Assembly: GCA_002842255.1 (NCBI GenBank)
Contig: PHCM01000054.1
Coordinates: 1-8,325 of the forward strand
Reading direction: 5' to 3'
From: Betaproteobacteria bacterium HGW-Betaproteobacteria-2
GTDB taxonomy: Bacteria; Pseudomonadota; Gammaproteobacteria; Burkholderiales; Methylophilaceae
Length of the DNA: 8,325 nt
The position numbers and the translations under genes are program-made. The notes below the pieces were generated by a model. The model was not told the DNA's origin. It saw nothing but the letters and a program-made list of their open reading frames with translations, and did no database searches. Of the stretch, positions 5,883-8,325 are shown piece after piece. How positions within the stretch are numbered: position 1 is the stretch's first letter; every line of letters starts with the position of its first letter.

Positions 5883-7295
5883 ATGCTTCGGTTAACCATC
5901 ATTCTCGCAGTTGTTCTGCTAACCGCTTGCCAAGAGCCTGTCAAGCCATTGCCAGATCCTAGGGAAAGCAAGGAAATCGTAGTCGTTACACACAACGGGC
6001 CGAACACCTACTACATTGATGGCAATGATCAAATTGCCGGTCTCGAGTACGATCTGGCCTCCAAGTTTGCCGAGAGCCTGGGGCCGGAATACAGCGTCAG
6101 ATTCGTCCTGGTCGACAACATCACCGAGGTCATTCCCACCCTGCTCAAGGGCGAGGCGCATTTCGCCGCAGCCGACCTTAGCATCACTCATCTACGCCAG
6201 CATCTGGTACAGTTTTCCGTACCGTATCAAAACGTACAACAGCACATCGTCTATAACACCGAGATCAACAAGGTGCCGAAAAAAATCGAAGACCTGATCG
6301 GCAAGAACATCGCAGTGCCGGCAGGCACCAGTTATGCCGAACGTCTGGCAGAGAAAACACAGAATTACCCCAAACTGGAATGGCAGGCACTGGAAAAAGT
6401 CAGCGCCGACGAGCTGATGGAACAGGTCGCCGAAGGCCTGCTGGATTACACCGTGTCCGACGGCCATCTGGTTGCCATGCTGCGCAATTTCTACCCCAAT
6501 CTCGGCATCGGCCTCGCGCTCGGCAAGGAAGAACAGATCGCCTGGGCTTTTCCCAAGACCGGCAATCGCTGGCTCTATGAACAAGCCAACATCTATTTTG
6601 CCCGTATTCAGCAGGATGGCACGCTGCGCAATCTGATCGACCGCTATTACGGTCATTCGCAACGGCTGGACACACCGGATGTGACCACATTTCTCAAGCG
6701 TACTCGCACGCTGTTGCCGCTGTATATCGATCTGTTCAAGGAAGCCCAGGAGATAACGGGACTCGACTGGCGCCTGCTGGCTGCCGTCAGCTATCGCGAA
6801 TCGCACTGGGACAGACTCAACACCTCGCCAACCAATGTCCGCGGCCTGATGATGCTGACCGAAGCCACTGCCGACATGCTGGGCGTCACCGACAGGCTGG
6901 ATGCCAGACAGGCCATCATGGGCGGCGCACGCTATATCATCATGCTCAGGGACACCGTCCCCAAACGGGTGCCGGAGCCTGACCGCACATGGATGGCGCT
7001 GGCTGCCTACAATATCGGCTATGCTCATCTGGAAGATGCGCGAGTACTGGCGCAGCGCATGAAACTGAATCCGGACAGCTGGGCCGATGTCAAAAAGACC
7101 TTGCCCTTGCTGAACAAGGTCGAGTACTACTCTACCGTCAAATACGGTTTTGCCCGTGGTGGCGCGCCGGTGATTTTCGTCGAGTCGATCCGCACCTACC
7201 ACAAGATACTGGAGAAATACGAACCACCACACAGTCCTCTGTTACCCAGTTTCGATCTGGCCCGAATTTTTACTCAATCCACGCTGGTGCAATAA
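5883..7295 (+). CDS. mltF: Membrane-bound lytic murein transglycosylase F
   Basis: This 470-residue outer-membrane lipoprotein cleaves the MurNAc-GlcNAc bond of peptidoglycan non-hydrolytically, forming 1,6-anhydro-MurNAc ends. A lipoprotein signal ends at Cys16 (lipobox LTAC). Residues about 30-258 form a solute-binding-like domain (SBP_bac_3 type, with IAGLEYDLASKFAE and AAADLSIT). Residues about 277-420 form the family 1 SLT catalytic domain: Glu306 in YRESHWD is the expected catalytic acid/base, followed by GLMMLT (321-326) and AAYNIGYAHLEDAR (374-387). This two-domain order and length are those of MltF. The start gives a complete lipoprotein signal; the ribosome site is weak (GGTGA, 10 nt upstream). 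A 59-nt gap with its own -10-like hexamer separates it from the antiporter gene, so co-transcription is uncertain. Confidence 0.95.
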   Translation: MLRLTIILAVVLLTACQEPVKPLPDPRESKEIVVVTHNGPNTYYIDGNDQIAGLEYDLASKFAESLGPEYSVRFVLVDNITEVIPTLLKGEAHFAAADLSITHLRQHLVQFSVPYQNVQQHIVYNTEINKVPKKIEDLIGKNIAVPAGTSYAERLAEKTQNYPKLEWQALEKVSADELMEQVAEGLLDYTVSDGHLVAMLRNFYPNLGIGLALGKEEQIAWAFPKTGNRWLYEQANIYFARIQQDGTLRNLIDRYYGHSQRLDTPDVTTFLKRTRTLLPLYIDLFKEAQEITGLDWRLLAAVSYRESHWDRLNTSPTNVRGLMMLTEATADMLGVTDRLDARQAIMGGARYIIMLRDTVPKRVPEPDRTWMALAAYNIGYAHLEDARVLAQRMKLNPDSWADVKKTLPLLNKVEYYSTVKYGFARGGAPVIFVESIRTYHKILEKYEPPHSPLLPSFDLARIFTQSTLVQ

Positions 7296-7317
7296 CTGTA
7301 TCCTGCACTAGCCGCTT

Positions 7318-7323
7318 TATAAT
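7318..7323 (+). promoter_or_regulatory. Candidate -10 element before the YbaL-like gene
   Basis: A perfect TATAAT lies in the mltF to ybaL gap, which would give a leader of about 25 nt. No good -35 hexamer is present at 16-18 bp, so this could be a weak promoter or chance. Confidence 0.4.
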
Positions 7324-7354
7324 TCTCAGCGACACGCTTAAAGAACGGATTTAA

Positions 7355-8325
7355 ATGGAACACAACATCTCGTTGATCACGACGATAGCCGCCGGCCTCG
7401 GCCTGGCGCTGATTTTCGGCTTTATCGCAGAAAAAATTCGTCTGCCGGCACTGGTCGGTTACCTGCTCGCCGGCATCATGCTGAGCCCTGCGACCCCAGG
7501 TTTTGTCGCCGACGTCGGCATTGCCAGCCAACTCGCCGAAATCGGCGTCATGTTGCTGATGTTCGGCGTCGGCCTGCATTTCTCCATCGACGACCTGCTT
7601 TCGGTCAAGCGCATCGCCCTGCCCGGCGCCATCGTCCAGATGACACTGGCAACGGTGCTCGGTATGGGTATCGCCCACTGGTGGGGCTGGAGTCTGGGAG
7701 AAGGCCTGATCTTCGGCCTCGCGCTTTCCTGCGCCAGCACGGTGGTATTGCTGAAGGCGCTGGAATCGCGCGGCATACTGGAGAGCATGAACGGCAAGAT
7801 CGCCGTAGGCTGGCTGGTGGTGGAAGACCTCGTCACTGTGCTGGTACTGGTGCTGATGCCACCGCTGGCCGGCATGCTGGGCGGCGAACAGCAGTCCAAC
7901 GGCACGCCCTTGTGGCAGACCATCGGTTTCACGCTGCTGCAGGTCACCGCCTTCATCGCCCTGATGCTGGTCGCCGGTCGCCGTATCATGCCGTGGCTGC
8001 TATGGCATATCGCCAAGACCGGCTCACGCGAACTGTTCACCTTGTCCGTCATCGTTGCCGCCATCGGTATCGCCTATGGTGCTACCGCCCTGTTCAACGT
8101 CTCATTCGCCTTGGGAGCCTTCTTCGCCGGCATGGTCATGCGCGAGTCCGAATTCAGCCACCGTGCGGCAGAAGAATCCCTGCCGTTCCGTGACGCCTTC
8201 GCCGTGCTATTCTTTGTCTCCGTCGGCATGCTGTTCGAACCGTCGGTGCTAATGGAAGAACCGCTGCATGTGCTGGCAGTGGTCGGCATCATTATCATCG
8301 GCAAATCCATCGCGGCAATGGCTTT
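7355..8325 (+). CDS. ybaL: YbaL/Kef-type monovalent cation:proton antiporter (CPA2), 3' end outside the window
   Basis: The first 323 codons are present and open to the last base. The protein begins MEHNISLITTIAAGLGLAL and is nearly all membrane segments, as expected for the Na+/H+ exchanger domain of the CPA2 family, which exchanges K+ or Na+ for H+ across the inner membrane. Motifs that match E. coli YbaL as I remember it are KIRLPALVGYLLAG (27-40), ELGV-like AEIGVMLLMFGVGLHFS (61-77), CASTVVLLKALE (126-137), the buried acidic pair Glu157-Asp158 in VVEDLV, TGSRELFTLS (222-231), FALGAFFAGMV (251-261) and FRDAFAVLFFVSVGMLF (278-294). Full-length members have about 560 residues or more with a C-terminal TrkA-N nucleotide-binding domain, which would lie beyond the window. 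A weak ACGGA ribosome site (7345-7349) supports the ATG. A relative such as KefB/KefC is less likely. Confidence 0.9.
   Translation, partial: MEHNISLITTIAAGLGLALIFGFIAEKIRLPALVGYLLAGIMLSPATPGFVADVGIASQLAEIGVMLLMFGVGLHFSIDDLLSVKRIALPGAIVQMTLATVLGMGIAHWWGWSLGEGLIFGLALSCASTVVLLKALESRGILESMNGKIAVGWLVVEDLVTVLVLVLMPPLAGMLGGEQQSNGTPLWQTIGFTLLQVTAFIALMLVAGRRIMPWLLWHIAKTGSRELFTLSVIVAAIGIAYGATALFNVSFALGAFFAGMVMRESEFSHRAAEESLPFRDAFAVLFFVSVGMLFEPSVLMEEPLHVLAVVGIIIIGKSIAAMA

Noticed and set aside
6192..7232. 346-codon minus-strand frame inside mltF
   Set aside because: It is the shadow of a well-supported MltF. The composition is unusual, with no recognisable domain, signal or start context.
7681..8193. 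Plus-strand 170-codon frame and opposing minus-strand frames at the right end
   Set aside because: They are alternative frames of the YbaL-like gene, whose motifs run without interruption to the window edge.

Overview
The window looks like ordinary chromosomal DNA of a moderately GC-rich proteobacterium. A betaproteobacterium is most likely: the copper ATPase with a single HMA domain next to ccoS, the Anr/FNR-type boxes, the MltF lipoprotein and the YbaL-like antiporter all fit. The exact taxon cannot be read from the sequence. I see no phage, insertion sequence, CRISPR array or toxin cassette.

Left part (1-2459, minus strand): ccoI, a Cu+-exporting P1B-1 ATPase, is followed 2 nt later by the small membrane protein gene ccoS. 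Both are assembly factors for cbb3-type cytochrome c oxidase. A near-perfect FNR/Anr box overlaps the ccoS stop codon and sits 41.5 bp from a -10-like hexamer at the very edge of the window. This suggests that the oxidase structural operon (ccoN and so on) begins just beyond base 1 and is induced at low oxygen.

Divergent region (2460-2636): a perfect TTGAT-N4-ATCAA box lies between ccoI and a plus-strand operon. The same region holds a 9/10 direct repeat and a 16-bp imperfect palindrome.

Centre (2637-5653, plus strand): a small exported monohaem cytochrome c without the usual distal Met is followed after 23 nt by a 902-residue P2-type cation ATPase. The ion-site positions of that ATPase differ from those of classical Ca2+ pumps. 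Together with ccoI/ccoS, this makes a respiratory and metal-transport neighbourhood that probably responds to oxygen.

Right part (5654-8325): a complete tRNA-Ser(CGA) on the minus strand converges on the ATPase gene. It is followed by mltF, a membrane-bound lytic transglycosylase, and by the first 323 codons of a YbaL/Kef-type CPA2 cation:proton antiporter gene that runs off the window.

I found no clearly new biological system. The most interesting points are the two FNR boxes and the shared divergent control region, the cytochrome without a distal Met, and the unusual ion-binding positions of the P2 ATPase.
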